From NCBI RefSeq assembly GCF_001854805.1, contig NZ_MBLO01000223.1, forward strand, positions 54,607 through 110,756: 56,150 nucleotides of DNA. Direction: 5' to 3'. Under the pieces are notes generated by a model, which was not told the DNA's origin, did no database searches, and was given only the letters and a program-made list of their open reading frames with translations. Made by a program: the position numbers and the translations under genes. Origin of the DNA: Pseudofrankia coriaricola (GTDB lineage: Bacteria; Actinomycetota; Actinomycetes; Frankiales; Frankiaceae). Position 1 is the stretch's first letter. Each line of letters starts with the position of its first letter. Of this stretch, positions 16,392 through 25,348 are shown one piece after another.

Positions 16392-16425
16392 GGGATCTGC
16401 GCGAGTGCTCGCGGCGGGTCTCGGG

Positions 16426-16674
16426 TCAGCTGGCCTCGTCCCGTCGAGGCCGGTTGGAACGGGGGACGAGGCGGGCGACGTTTTCGGCGATCTCGCGGGC
16501 GAGTTCGGGCAGGACGTCGGCTCGGAGCGGGTATTGCTCCTGACCGGTGATGCGGCGGGTGATCTGAGCAAGTGTGATGACGGTCCCATCATGGCCCATC
16601 ACCGCTGCCTCCATCGCTAGTGGCAGGTCAGCGCCGACTACTCTCGGCGGAGGACCAAGACTCGGTGTGGCCAC
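16426..16674 (-). CDS. Small hypothetical protein, convergent with the sulfatase
   Basis: Up to 82 residues from a GTG at 16674, or 62 from the ATG at 16614 (MEAAVMGHDGTVITLAQITRRITGQEQYPLRADVLPELAREIAENVARLVPR). The central part reads like a compact helical protein and is free of the Arg/Pro/Ala noise typical of mirror frames here. I do not recognise it. No good RBS supports either start. The hairpin at its 3' side supports a real transcript end. It is divergent from dabA. Confidence 0.4.
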   Translation of the reverse strand: MATPSLGPPPRVVGADLPLAMEAAVMGHDGTVITLAQITRRITGQEQYPLRADVLPELAREIAENVARLVPRSNRPRRDEAS

Positions 16675-16756
16675 CGTTGCGGACGATTCGTCGGCGTCCG
16701 GCTAGCGATCCGCGGTCGGGCGGACCCGTCGTGCCCGAAGGCAGGCCGCGGCAGGA

Positions 16757-19700
16757 ATGGAGACGACGACGGAGACGACAGCGACGCCGGCGACCGCAGC
16801 GGGTCCGGCGGTACCGGTCCCCGCCCAGCCGGAGAGCGAATCGCGGACCGATCCGGAGTCCCTGGTCGCCAGCATCCTGGACGACGTCGCGCACCTTCTG
16901 CCCGAGCAGGCACCACTGAGCTTCTTCGTGCATCACAACACGCTGCATGCATTCGAGGATCTCCCCTTCCAGGACGCCGTCGTCCACGCCTCCGAGTTGC
17001 TGGGCACGCAGCCTTTCCAGACCGAGCGGGCGTTCGCCGAGCACCTGCGCAGCGGCCGGATCCGTGAGGACGACGTACGCGCCGTACTTGCCCCCCACGA
17101 CGAGGTTGACGGCGACGTCGAGGTGGTGCCCGGCGGGCCGACCCTGGCCGAGTTCCGGCTTCGGCGTCTCACCACCCTGTTTGAGATCCCGCAGGGCGCC
17201 GGGCTGCGCTGGCTGCTGGAGGACGACGACGCCCGTCGTCGCTGCCACCCCTGGGTGGACGACGCCCGCCGGGCCGCGCTTCGGCGCCAGGCCGGACGGA
17301 TCTTTGAGCCGCACGGCGGCGGCGGCCAGGACACCCCCGGATTCCCCGACACCTCTGACTCCCCTGCGTCCGGCCGTCCGGATAGTCAGGCCGAGGTCCG
17401 CCGCCCCGCGACGGGTAGTCGCGGGGCGCGCCACAACAGCCCCGGCCGCCATGAAGCAGCGCTGAGCGCGTCCCGGCGAGGTGCTGCCCGGACCCCCGGG
17501 CGCGGGGGACGCCCGGGTTGGACAGGAAACGGTCGGGCCCTGTCCGGTCAGCGGACACCCAAGGCTCGGCTCCTGGCCGAGGTCTGGGAGACCCTGGAAC
17601 GCCAACGCCCACCGGCACCCGCCATCGCGGTCCCGGCCCGGCGCCGCGACCAGATTCTGCGCCTGCTGGGTGTGGACACGGATGAGTTCGCGCATCCGGT
17701 GCTGATTCGGTTGTGCTCCGCTTTTCTCGATCAAGGTATCGCGTACTGGCAGATGCCGGAACGCGAGGACGGCCTGCTGGGCGTTTTCCGGCGACTGTTC
17801 GGCCTGCCCGGCGGTCGGCCCGACCCGGTCTGGCGTGGGCTCGATGTAGTTCTTCGCGAGCAGGCGGCGCAGGGATGGACGGCGACGCGGACCGTGGTGT
17901 GGGCGCTTCGTGCGTTGCAGCTACCCGAGTCGGTCTGGCCGGCGACGATCCGGGCGAACCTGCTGTCCCTGCGCGGCTGGGCGGGCATGGTACGCCAGTT
18001 CGAGATTCGCCCCGACCGGGTTCCGGTGCAGCCGTCCCCCGCACGGCTCGTCGACTTCCTCGCCGTGCAACTCCTGCTCAAGGTGTTCGCCACCCGGTAC
18101 GTGCTGACCGAACGCATCGGCCCCGGGGCGGAACCGGCCGATCTCGGTCCCCTTGGCTCGGTCTCGTCGCCCGCAACGTTCGACTCGCCCACGCTGTCGG
18201 ATGTGACCGGCACGCCGGCCACATACGACTCCCCCGCCGCAGTGAGCACTCCCACCGCGCCGAACGCCGCAACGGTGGCAAGCGCCTCGGCCGCTTTCGG
18301 TGCCCAACCCGGGTTCGGAGGATCCAGTAGCGAGCCGCTCGCCATCCAGCCGCGTGCTGTCCACGCCGTCGACGAGGCGAGCATCGACACGGCGTTGGTG
18401 TACGAGGCGTTCGTGCTGGCCCAGCTGGTGGACGTCGATCTTGGTCTGCTCACCGAGGACCGGTGGGCCAGCGCCTGGCTGCGGGCGGTCGCCGATTTCG
18501 ACGAGCAGCGCCGACGCTGGCTCCTGCACCAGGCGTACGAGCGCCGGTATCGGATGATCATCCTGGATGCGCTGTGCGCGCACGGCCGGAACTCCACTCC
18601 GGCCGCCGAGGTCGATGCCCCGCCCACGGACTTCCTCGCGGTCTTCTGTATGGACGAGCGGGAGGAATCGCTGCGTCGGCATCTCGAGGAGCACTGCCCG
18701 GCGGTGCGCACCTACGGTGCCGCCGGCTTCTTCGGTGTGACCATGGCCTACCAGGGCCTGGACGACATCCGGCCGCGAGCGCTGTGCCCGGTCACGACGA
18801 CCCCGCGACATCTCGTCATGGAGCGGGCTGTGGACGAGACCGAACATGCGGCCTACCGCCGGGCGATGCGCCGCTATGGACACGTCGGACACGCCGTGTC
18901 GAGGGCCCGCGGAACCCTCGGCCGCGGTGCGGCCCTGACCGCGCTCGCCGGCCTGGCATCGACCGTGCCGCTCGTCAGCCGGTGTCTGTTCCCGCGGACG
19001 GCCGAACACTGGGCGCGTCACGTCCACCACCGGGTGGCGCCGCGCCCGCGCACCAGACTCGTCCTCGAATGCCCCGACGACGTCGAGCATCTCGAGGACA
19101 CCCCGGCCTCGGCGACGATGTCCGCAACACCGGGCACGGCATCCGGTGCGCTGGTGCCCGGGGTCGGGTCGGCGCCGCTGCGGTTGGGTTACACGGTCGC
19201 GGAGATGACCGACATCGTCGACGCGATGCTGACCAACATCGGCCTGACCGGCACCGCCGCGACAGCCGTCACAGCCGCTCCAGACGCCGTGACGTCACGG
19301 TCGACGACCGAAAGCGCCACGATGCCTGGAGCGACGACCGCTGGGCGGGCGGGTTCACGCGCCGAGCGGCTCGTTCTGATCGTCGGTCACGGATCGTCCA
19401 GCCTGAACAATCCACACGAAGCGGCCCACGACTGCGGTGCCACCGGTGGCGGCCAGGGTGGACCGAACGCCCGGGTGTTCGCCGCGATGGCGAACCACCC
19501 CCGAGTTCGCGACAGTCTCGCCCAGCGGGGCATCCGCCTGGATCCGAGCATCTGGTTCATCGGCGCCTATCACAACACGTGCGACGAGTCGATCGACTAC
19601 TTCGACACCGATCTCGTGCCAGACCGCTTCCGCCCCGCGTTGGACCGGGTCCGGGCGGCCATGGACGCGGCCTGCCGGCTGGACGCGCATGAACGGTGCC

Positions 19701-20554
19701 GGCGGTTCGAGTCCGCGCCCACCGACCTCGACGCGGAACAGGCGTTGGCGCATGTCCAGGAGCACGCCCGGGACATCGGCCAGCCACGGCCGGAGTACGG
19801 GCACGCCACGAACGCCGTCTGTGTGATCGGACGGCGCTCCCGCACCCGCGGGTTGTATCTGGACCGCCGCGCCTTCCTCGTCTCCTACGATCCGACGACG
19901 GACCCGGACGGCGAGGTGCTCACCCGGTTGCTGCTGTCGGCCGGCCCGGTCGGCGCGGGGATCAACCTGGAGTACTACTTCAGCTTCATCGATCCGGTGG
20001 GTTACGGCAGCGGCACGAAGCTGCCCCACAACATCACCGCGCTGGTCGGCGTCATGGACGGGCATGCCTCCGACCTGCGCACCGGGTTGCCCTGGCAGAT
20101 GGTAGAGATCCACGAGCCAATGCGCCTGCTCGTGATCGCCGAGGCCGAGCCGGAACTCCTCTCCCGCCTGCTGCGCGACAATCCGGGACTCGATCGGCTC
20201 GCCTCGGGCGGGTGGATTCAGCTCGCCGCCTGGGATCCGCAGGGACCCGACATCCACCTGTATGTCGACGGCACGTTCCGCCAGCACCACCCGAACGATC
20301 TCACGCTGCCGGTGGTGACCCGTTCGGTGGAGTTCTACGCCGGCCGTCGCGACCATCTCGGATGCGCCGAGGTACTCGGCACACCGCCGCCGGCCGCCGC
20401 GGACGAGACCGCCGCGGCCCGACGGCCGGGCCCAGGCCCGGACCGTGCCCGGTGGCCCACCGCCAGCCCGCCCGGAGCCGGCCTTGCGGTCGACGACCAC
20501 GCGGTCAACGACCACGCTGGCGGTCAGCCGGTCAACCCGCGGCCAGCGGGATGA
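16757..20554 (+). CDS. dabA: DabA: DUF2309 (UPF0753) subunit of a DAB inorganic-carbon accumulation complex
   Basis: 1265 residues, clearly longer than usual DabA proteins (about 800-1000). DabA is a cytoplasmic, zinc-binding, carbonic-anhydrase-like subunit that converts CO2 to bicarbonate when coupled to a membrane DabB. Seen: SFFVHHNTLHAFEDLPFQDAV near residue 55; zinc-ligand pair FCMDERE (Cys631, Asp633); second pair in IVGHGSSSLNNPHEAAHDCGATGGGQGGPNARVFAAMAN (His878, Cys893). The spacings (2 and 15) match the Cys/Asp/His/Cys set of characterised DabA. Three low-complexity insertions of Pro/Ser/Thr/Gly at about 190-265, 455-535 and 775-870 explain the length. ATG at 16757; its stop overlaps the next start (ATGA). 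Confidence 0.93.
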   Translation: METTTETTATPATAAGPAVPVPAQPESESRTDPESLVASILDDVAHLLPEQAPLSFFVHHNTLHAFEDLPFQDAVVHASELLGTQPFQTERAFAEHLRSGRIREDDVRAVLAPHDEVDGDVEVVPGGPTLAEFRLRRLTTLFEIPQGAGLRWLLEDDDARRRCHPWVDDARRAALRRQAGRIFEPHGGGGQDTPGFPDTSDSPASGRPDSQAEVRRPATGSRGARHNSPGRHEAALSASRRGAARTPGRGGRPGWTGNGRALSGQRTPKARLLAEVWETLERQRPPAPAIAVPARRRDQILRLLGVDTDEFAHPVLIRLCSAFLDQGIAYWQMPEREDGLLGVFRRLFGLPGGRPDPVWRGLDVVLREQAAQGWTATRTVVWALRALQLPESVWPATIRANLLSLRGWAGMVRQFEIRPDRVPVQPSPARLVDFLAVQLLLKVFATRYVLTERIGPGAEPADLGPLGSVSSPATFDSPTLSDVTGTPATYDSPAAVSTPTAPNAATVASASAAFGAQPGFGGSSSEPLAIQPRAVHAVDEASIDTALVYEAFVLAQLVDVDLGLLTEDRWASAWLRAVADFDEQRRRWLLHQAYERRYRMIILDALCAHGRNSTPAAEVDAPPTDFLAVFCMDEREESLRRHLEEHCPAVRTYGAAGFFGVTMAYQGLDDIRPRALCPVTTTPRHLVMERAVDETEHAAYRRAMRRYGHVGHAVSRARGTLGRGAALTALAGLASTVPLVSRCLFPRTAEHWARHVHHRVAPRPRTRLVLECPDDVEHLEDTPASATMSATPGTASGALVPGVGSAPLRLGYTVAEMTDIVDAMLTNIGLTGTAATAVTAAPDAVTSRSTTESATMPGATTAGRAGSRAERLVLIVGHGSSSLNNPHEAAHDCGATGGGQGGPNARVFAAMANHPRVRDSLAQRGIRLDPSIWFIGAYHNTCDESIDYFDTDLVPDRFRPALDRVRAAMDAACRLDAHERCRRFESAPTDLDAEQALAHVQEHARDIGQPRPEYGHATNAVCVIGRRSRTRGLYLDRRAFLVSYDPTTDPDGEVLTRLLLSAGPVGAGINLEYYFSFIDPVGYGSGTKLPHNITALVGVMDGHASDLRTGLPWQMVEIHEPMRLLVIAEAEPELLSRLLRDNPGLDRLASGGWIQLAAWDPQGPDIHLYVDGTFRQHHPNDLTLPVVTRSVEFYAGRRDHLGCAEVLGTPPPAAADETAAARRPGPGPDRARWPTASPPGAGLAVDDHAVNDHAGGQPVNPRPAG

Positions 20555-22137
20555 GGCACGCCCTCACGACCAACCTGTCCGGGAGTGCGTATGGCGGGGT
20601 GATGACCGTGTTGCTGCTGGCCCCGGTCGTGCTGCCGGCCGCCGGGGTCGCCGTGCAGGCTGTCGCCTTGTGGTTTGGTCACCACTGGTCGGAACGGGCC
20701 GCGGTCACGATCGTGGCCATCGTGTTCGGCACCGTCGTCCTCGCGACGGCCGCTCTCGGTGTCGCTCTCCTGGTGACCAGGCGCGACATGATCGACGTTC
20801 AGGTCGGTACCTGGTTCGCCACACCCGACCATGCCTGGCGCTGGCACCTGGTGGCCGATCGGCTGTCCATCCCGTTTGCGCTGTCCGCGGCGACGCTGAT
20901 CGGGCTGATCGGCGCGCTGTCGAGCCGGTACCTGCACCGGGAGCCGGGGTTCTTCCGCTTCTACCTGCTGCTCACGCTGTTCGGCACCGGGGTCGAACTG
21001 GTCGTGCTCGCCGGCAGCCTGGCTGTCGTGTTCGTCGGCTGGGAGCTGGTTGGGATGTCCTCAGCCCTGCTGATCGCCTTCTTCCACGAACGGCCTGGAC
21101 CGGTGCGGCACGGGCTGCGCGCGTTCCTGACCTACCGTGCCTGCGATGTCGGGCTGCTGGCCGGGACCGCTCTGCTGGCCGGCACGGCCGGATCGGTGGA
21201 CCTCGTCAGCCCGCCCGCGCCGACGACCGGCTGGCCGGGCCAGGTGGGCTGGATGGACTGGGCGGACTGGGCGCAGGTCCCCGTGCCGGCCTCCGCGGTG
21301 AGCGCGACGATCGTGGCGCTGCTCCTGGTCCTGGCCGTGGTCGGCAAGTCCGCGCTGGTGCCGGCGAGTGGCTGGCTGCCACGGGCGATGGAGGGTCCCA
21401 CCCCGTCCAGCGCGATCTTCTACGGCGCGATCTCGGTGCACCTCGGACCGTACCTACTGCTACGCACCCACGCCCTGTTCGACGCGACACCCGCCGCCCG
21501 GGTGGTCGTCGTCCTGATCGGTCTCGCGACCGCCCTGCACGCCACCGTGGTCGGCCGCGTGCAGTCAGACATCAAAAGCGCCCTGGCCTACGCTTCCATG
21601 ACGCAGGTCGGCCTGATCGTCGCCGAGATCGGTCTGGGCCTGTACCTGCTGGCCATCCCGCACATCCTGGGACATGCGGCGGTGCGCAGCGCGCAGATCC
21701 TGCGCTCACCGAGCCTGCTGCACGACCGGCACCATCTCGAACAGGCGATGGGGCGGACGCTGCCGCACGCCGGCCGGCATCTCGAACGGCTCGTCCCGGC
21801 CCGCTGGCAGCCACGGCTGTATCGGTATGCGCTCGAACGCGGCCATCTGGACGTCTGGCTGCGAGACCTGTGCGCCCCGATCGCGCGGCTGCTGCGGGCC
21901 ATCGACCACGGGCAGCGCCGCGCGGCCGACCGCATCGGCGGCGCGCGCAGCGGCACGACCCCCGACGTGGCCGCCCTCGCCCTGACCCTCGGCAACCCCA
22001 CCATCAGCATCCCCGCCGTCCGCCGCGCGGCGGCGCGCGGCACGGCGGCCGGCAGCCCGGCCAGCGGGAGTGCGCCTGCCCGCGAAGGGGCCGGCCGGAA
22101 TGCGCCAGCGCACGACATCGCTCCCAGGGGGCGATGA
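20551..22137 (+). CDS. dabB: DabB-type proton-conducting membrane subunit (NuoL/MrpA-like)
   Basis: 528-residue polytopic membrane protein of the complex I antiporter-like family, expected to use the cation gradient to drive DabA. Seen: at least ten hydrophobic segments; TM5-type motif FVGWELVGMSS with Glu165; TM7-type VVGKSALVPASGWLPRAMEGPTPSSAIFYGAISVHLGPYLLLR with Lys266; and VQSDIKSALAYASMTQVGLIVAEI with the later conserved Lys. SSAIFYGAISVH is DabB-like rather than NuoL-like. The start is the ATG at 20551, overlapping the dabA stop; longer upstream frames lie inside dabA. A soluble C-terminal region of about 140 residues follows the membrane part. It overlaps the next start by ATGA. Confidence 0.9.
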   Translation: MRHALTTNLSGSAYGGVMTVLLLAPVVLPAAGVAVQAVALWFGHHWSERAAVTIVAIVFGTVVLATAALGVALLVTRRDMIDVQVGTWFATPDHAWRWHLVADRLSIPFALSAATLIGLIGALSSRYLHREPGFFRFYLLLTLFGTGVELVVLAGSLAVVFVGWELVGMSSALLIAFFHERPGPVRHGLRAFLTYRACDVGLLAGTALLAGTAGSVDLVSPPAPTTGWPGQVGWMDWADWAQVPVPASAVSATIVALLLVLAVVGKSALVPASGWLPRAMEGPTPSSAIFYGAISVHLGPYLLLRTHALFDATPAARVVVVLIGLATALHATVVGRVQSDIKSALAYASMTQVGLIVAEIGLGLYLLAIPHILGHAAVRSAQILRSPSLLHDRHHLEQAMGRTLPHAGRHLERLVPARWQPRLYRYALERGHLDVWLRDLCAPIARLLRAIDHGQRRAADRIGGARSGTTPDVAALALTLGNPTISIPAVRRAAARGTAAGSPASGSAPAREGAGRNAPAHDIAPRGR

Positions 22138-23528
22138 TGACGGTGTCGCTAGGCCCGCTGCTGGCCGCCTGCCTCCTGCTGCTCGGCGCGGGCGATCTAG
22201 CCCGCCGACGGCTCGATGCCCGGCGAGCACGGGCGGCGGCAACGGCCTGGACAGGCACAGCGCTCGCGATGATCGTCATCTGTGTCCCGCTGGCCGGACT
22301 CGTCGACGACGCGCTGGCCGGCGTCGGCGGCGAGACGGTGACCACCCTGACGACGGGATGGGCCCGTTGGACGCCGGTGGCCACGGGGCTGGCCGGCCTG
22401 GTCGCGGTCGCGCTGGCGCCGGTGCGCACGCACACCCCGCGCACGTTCATCCACGTCCTAGTGGTGCTCGCCACCGGGCTGGCGGCCACCGCGACCGGCG
22501 AACCGGCCGTGATCGTGGCACTGTGGGCGTTGGCATCCGCCGCGATGTGGCATGACCTGCGCCATCGCCTCGGTTCGCGAGGACCGGCCCGGCTTTTCGC
22601 CCTACACCAAGCGTTCGGTGTCACGCTGGCCGCCCTCGGTGTGATGGTCCTGGCCATCGGCGATGCGTCGGGATGGGCGGGCACGATCGGCGCCGCGGCG
22701 ATCATCGCCGCCGCCACGGCCCGGCTAGGCCTGCTGCCCCTGCACCTGTGGGTCTCCGGGCTGGTGGAATCAGCGCCGATGGGTCTGGTCGTTGTGTTCC
22801 TCACGGGTCCGACCGCGCCGATGCTGCTCCTCGCCGACGGCATACCGGCGCCCGGGACCGGACTGCTCGTGGTCGCAGCGGTGTCCGCCCTGCTCGGCGG
22901 CCTGCTCGGGCTCGTCCAGCCCGACGCCCGGCGCGGGCTGAGCGCCGTCACGGTCAGCGTGTCCGGGATCGTCGCGTGCGGCATCGCGGAGGCGTCACCG
23001 ACCACCGTGGCCGGGGCGATACTGGCCTGGCAGGCCTACGCCATTGGGATGGCCGGCGCCCTGATGGTCCTGTCGACCACCGAGGCACGCCGGGGGCCCA
23101 TCACCCTCACCGGAGCCGGTGGCAGTTTCGCCCGCACCCCGAAACTCGCCGTCGCGTTCCTGCTGCTCGGGCTGGCCGTCGTCGGATTCCCGGCCACCCT
23201 GGGATTCGTCGGCGAGGATCTCCTGATCGAGGGAACCCGGGAATCGTCATCGCTGCTGATGGTGGCGCTCGCCGTCGCGACAGCGGCCAACGGGGCGACG
23301 GTCGTACGCTGGTTCTTCACCGGATTCACCGGACGGCGCGATCACGCCGGCGAGCCCGACCTCACCACACGCGAACAGTGGGCGGTCACCGCCGCCCTCG
23401 CGGTGCTGCTGGTCGGCGGCCTGACGCCGGGCCGGCTGGTACCGGACGGCCCGAACCCGGCCTTCGGGCCGCGATCAGCCGGCAGCTCGGCCCACACAGA
23501 CGCGACCGCCGCTGGACACGCCCAATAG
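22134..23528 (+). CDS. Second NuoM/NuoN-like membrane subunit of the dab operon, degenerate in charged residues
   Basis: 464 residues with about 12 hydrophobic segments; homologous by pattern to antiporter-like subunits (ARLGLLPLHLWVSGLVESAPMGLVVVFLTGP, PATLGFVGEDLLIEGT). The charged residues used for proton transfer in NuoL/M/N are not where expected: the TM5-type WEL is WALAS (Ala132), the TM7-type Lys is Arg197, and the later DxK is DARRG (Arg266/267). ATG at 22134 (a second ATG follows at 22137) with AGGGGG upstream and ATGA overlap with dabB, so it is part of the same operon. Probably a structural or coupling partner of DabB (inference). Confidence 0.82.
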   Translation: MMTVSLGPLLAACLLLLGAGDLARRRLDARRARAAATAWTGTALAMIVICVPLAGLVDDALAGVGGETVTTLTTGWARWTPVATGLAGLVAVALAPVRTHTPRTFIHVLVVLATGLAATATGEPAVIVALWALASAAMWHDLRHRLGSRGPARLFALHQAFGVTLAALGVMVLAIGDASGWAGTIGAAAIIAAATARLGLLPLHLWVSGLVESAPMGLVVVFLTGPTAPMLLLADGIPAPGTGLLVVAAVSALLGGLLGLVQPDARRGLSAVTVSVSGIVACGIAEASPTTVAGAILAWQAYAIGMAGALMVLSTTEARRGPITLTGAGGSFARTPKLAVAFLLLGLAVVGFPATLGFVGEDLLIEGTRESSSLLMVALAVATAANGATVVRWFFTGFTGRRDHAGEPDLTTREQWAVTAALAVLLVGGLTPGRLVPDGPNPAFGPRSAGSSAHTDATAAGHAQ

Positions 23529-23954
23529 ACGCGCCGACTCCACGTGCGCAGCGGGTGCAATCGGCCGGACTCACCGGTCGACATGACCAGTCGACGCGGT
23601 CAGTCAACCCGGCCAGTCGGCCACGCTGGCTCGTCCTGCCCGCGCTCGACCACGTCCCGATGCTGCCACCGGCAAGGTCGACACCCCTGCCCTGGCGCGG
23701 CTGCTCGCCCTGCAAGGCCAGCCGGTGGCCGGCTCGAAGGGCGCGGGTCAGGCCGACGGCGGCGCCAGGACCTGACGGCGGCCGGGAGGCCGCCGCGGGC
23801 GCTCGGGCCTGGGGCACCCCAGGGCTTGAGGCGCCGACCGCCGATAACGTACCTTCCGCACATCCACGAAAGAAGACATCTACATCTTTAAGAGGGCACG
23901 TCCTCGGAGGCTCCACGTAAGCCCGCCTCCGCCGGCGCGAGGTTGGGGAGAAGC
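23529..23954. other. Intergenic stretch after the dab operon, with a hairpin
   Basis: No recognised gene. A perfect 7-bp hairpin GGCGGCC-GGGA-GGCCGCC at 23777-23794 could end dab transcription. A short open frame ending near 23775 (PALARLLALQGQPVAGSKGAGQ) has no start or recognisable family. The AT-richer stretch 23845-23895 probably holds the promoter of the following P450. Confidence 0.4.
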
Positions 23955-25190
23955 ATGACAGCGGCGAGCACCGCCACCGCCCCGAAGATCGACCTGCTGG
24001 ACGCGGCGTCGTTCGCGAACGGCCAGCCCCACGACCAGTTCACCTGGCTGCGCGAGCACGACCCGGTGCACCGCCACGACGAGCCCGACGGCCCCGGGTT
24101 CTGGGCGGTCACCCGCTACGAGGACGTCCGACACGTCGGGCGCGACCCGGGCACGTTCTCCAACTCGCCGTCCGTGCAGATCGTCGACGTCCACGGCGAC
24201 GGCGCCTCCATGGGCGACCACCAGATGATGCTGATGATGGACCCCCCGCGGCACAGCAAGTACCGCAAGCTCGTCAGCCCCGACTTCGTCCCCAGGTCGG
24301 TACGGCCACTCATCCACCGGGTCGACGCCCTCGCCCGCCAGATCGTCGACGCGGTCATCGAACGCGGCGAATGCGACCTGGTCGACGACCTCGCCGGCGA
24401 GATGCCCTCGCTCGTCATCGCCGACCTGCTCGGCATGCCACTGGAAGACGGCCGCGAACTCTACAAACTGACCGAGCAGATGCACGCGGTCCCCGACACC
24501 GTGCCGGAGGGCACCCAGCTCAACGCGGCGCTCAAGATGTTCACCTACGCGAGCGAGCTGCAGGCGGCCAAGCGCAGGAACCCGGGCGACGACCTGTCGA
24601 GCCGGCTGCTGGCCGCCGAGGTCGAGGGCCACCGCCTCGACGAGATGGACTTCAACCTCTTCTTCATGCTCCTCATCGACGCCGGCGGCGACACCACCCG
24701 CCAACTCGTCGGCGGCGGCCTGCACGCACTGTTCGAGCGCCCGGACCAGCGGGCCGCGCTGATGGCTGACCTCGACGGCCGGCTCGACACGGCGATCGAG
24801 GAGATGCTGCGCTGGGTCAGCCCGGTCGTCTACATGCGCCGGACCGTCACGACGGACACCGAGCTGCGCGGCCGGCAGATCGGCGCCGGCGACAAGGTCG
24901 TCATGTACTACGGCTCGGCCAACCGCGACGAGCGGGTGTTCGCGAACCCACAGACGTTCGATATCACCCGCTCCCCGAACGACCACATCGCCTTCGGCAG
25001 TGGCGGCCCGCACTTCTGCCTCGGCTCACACCTCGCCCGCGTCGAGATCACCGCGCTGCTGCGCGAGATCCTCACCCGGATGCCCGACATCGAGCCCGCA
25101 GGCCCCACCACCTGGCTGCAGTCGAACTTCATCTCCGGCCCCCGCCACCTACCAGTCCGTTTCACCCCCGGCCCGAAGCTCGGCTCCTGA
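23955..25190 (+). CDS. Cytochrome P450 (steroid/terpene-type subgroup likely)
   Basis: 411-residue soluble P450. Seen: GFWAVTRYEDVRHVGRDPGTFSN, MMLMMDPPRHSKYRKLVSPDFVPR, I-helix LLIDAGGDTTRQLVGGG (AGxxTT type), EEMLRWVSPVVYMRRT (ExxR), and heme loop FGSGGPHFCLGSHLAR with Cys355. The MDPPxHxxxRxLVxxxF and RRT patterns resemble actinobacterial CYP125/CYP142-like enzymes, so a sterol or terpenoid substrate is possible but not shown. ATG at 23955 with GGGGAG four bases upstream (23945-23950). It ends at a strong bidirectional hairpin. Reductase and ferredoxin genes are not adjacent. Confidence 0.91.
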   Translation: MTAASTATAPKIDLLDAASFANGQPHDQFTWLREHDPVHRHDEPDGPGFWAVTRYEDVRHVGRDPGTFSNSPSVQIVDVHGDGASMGDHQMMLMMDPPRHSKYRKLVSPDFVPRSVRPLIHRVDALARQIVDAVIERGECDLVDDLAGEMPSLVIADLLGMPLEDGRELYKLTEQMHAVPDTVPEGTQLNAALKMFTYASELQAAKRRNPGDDLSSRLLAAEVEGHRLDEMDFNLFFMLLIDAGGDTTRQLVGGGLHALFERPDQRAALMADLDGRLDTAIEEMLRWVSPVVYMRRTVTTDTELRGRQIGAGDKVVMYYGSANRDERVFANPQTFDITRSPNDHIAFGSGGPHFCLGSHLARVEITALLREILTRMPDIEPAGPTTWLQSNFISGPRHLPVRFTPGPKLGS

Positions 25191-25205
25191 CCTTCGACAC
25201 CTCGT

Positions 25206-25260
25206 CAGGTGGCCAGGCGCGTGGACCGCCCACGGGACGGTCCACGCGCCTGGCCACCTG
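25206..25260. terminator. Perfect 23-bp inverted repeat between convergent genes
   Basis: Arms 25206-25228 and 25238-25260 are exact reverse complements, with a 9-base loop. It begins 15 bases after the P450 stop and precedes the 3' end of the minus-strand phosphotransferase, so it can end both transcripts. No T-run on either strand. Confidence 0.75.
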
Positions 25261-25348
25261 TGGCTACCGGCGGGGTCGACCCGCAGACCTGAAATAGCGA
25301 CGCTCTGTTGTGGACAGTGGGTCGTCGATGCCGCGGTCGCGGTCGTCG

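Noticed and set aside
17921-19090. Minus-strand open frame inside dabA
   Set aside because: Exact mirror of dabA codons, no RBS and no family similarity.
20445-22133. N-terminal extension of the second membrane subunit frame
   Set aside because: Arg/Pro-rich, out of frame with dabB which is clearly coding there; the ATGA-coupled ATG at 22134 is the real start.
20551-23528. Reading these genes as part of a NADH dehydrogenase (complex I) operon
   Set aside because: No other nuo genes present; the SSAIFYGAISVH motif and coupling to a DUF2309 gene fit a DAB system instead.
25206-25260. Insertion-sequence terminal repeat
   Set aside because: Arms are only 9 bases apart with no transposase between; position between two gene ends favours a terminator.
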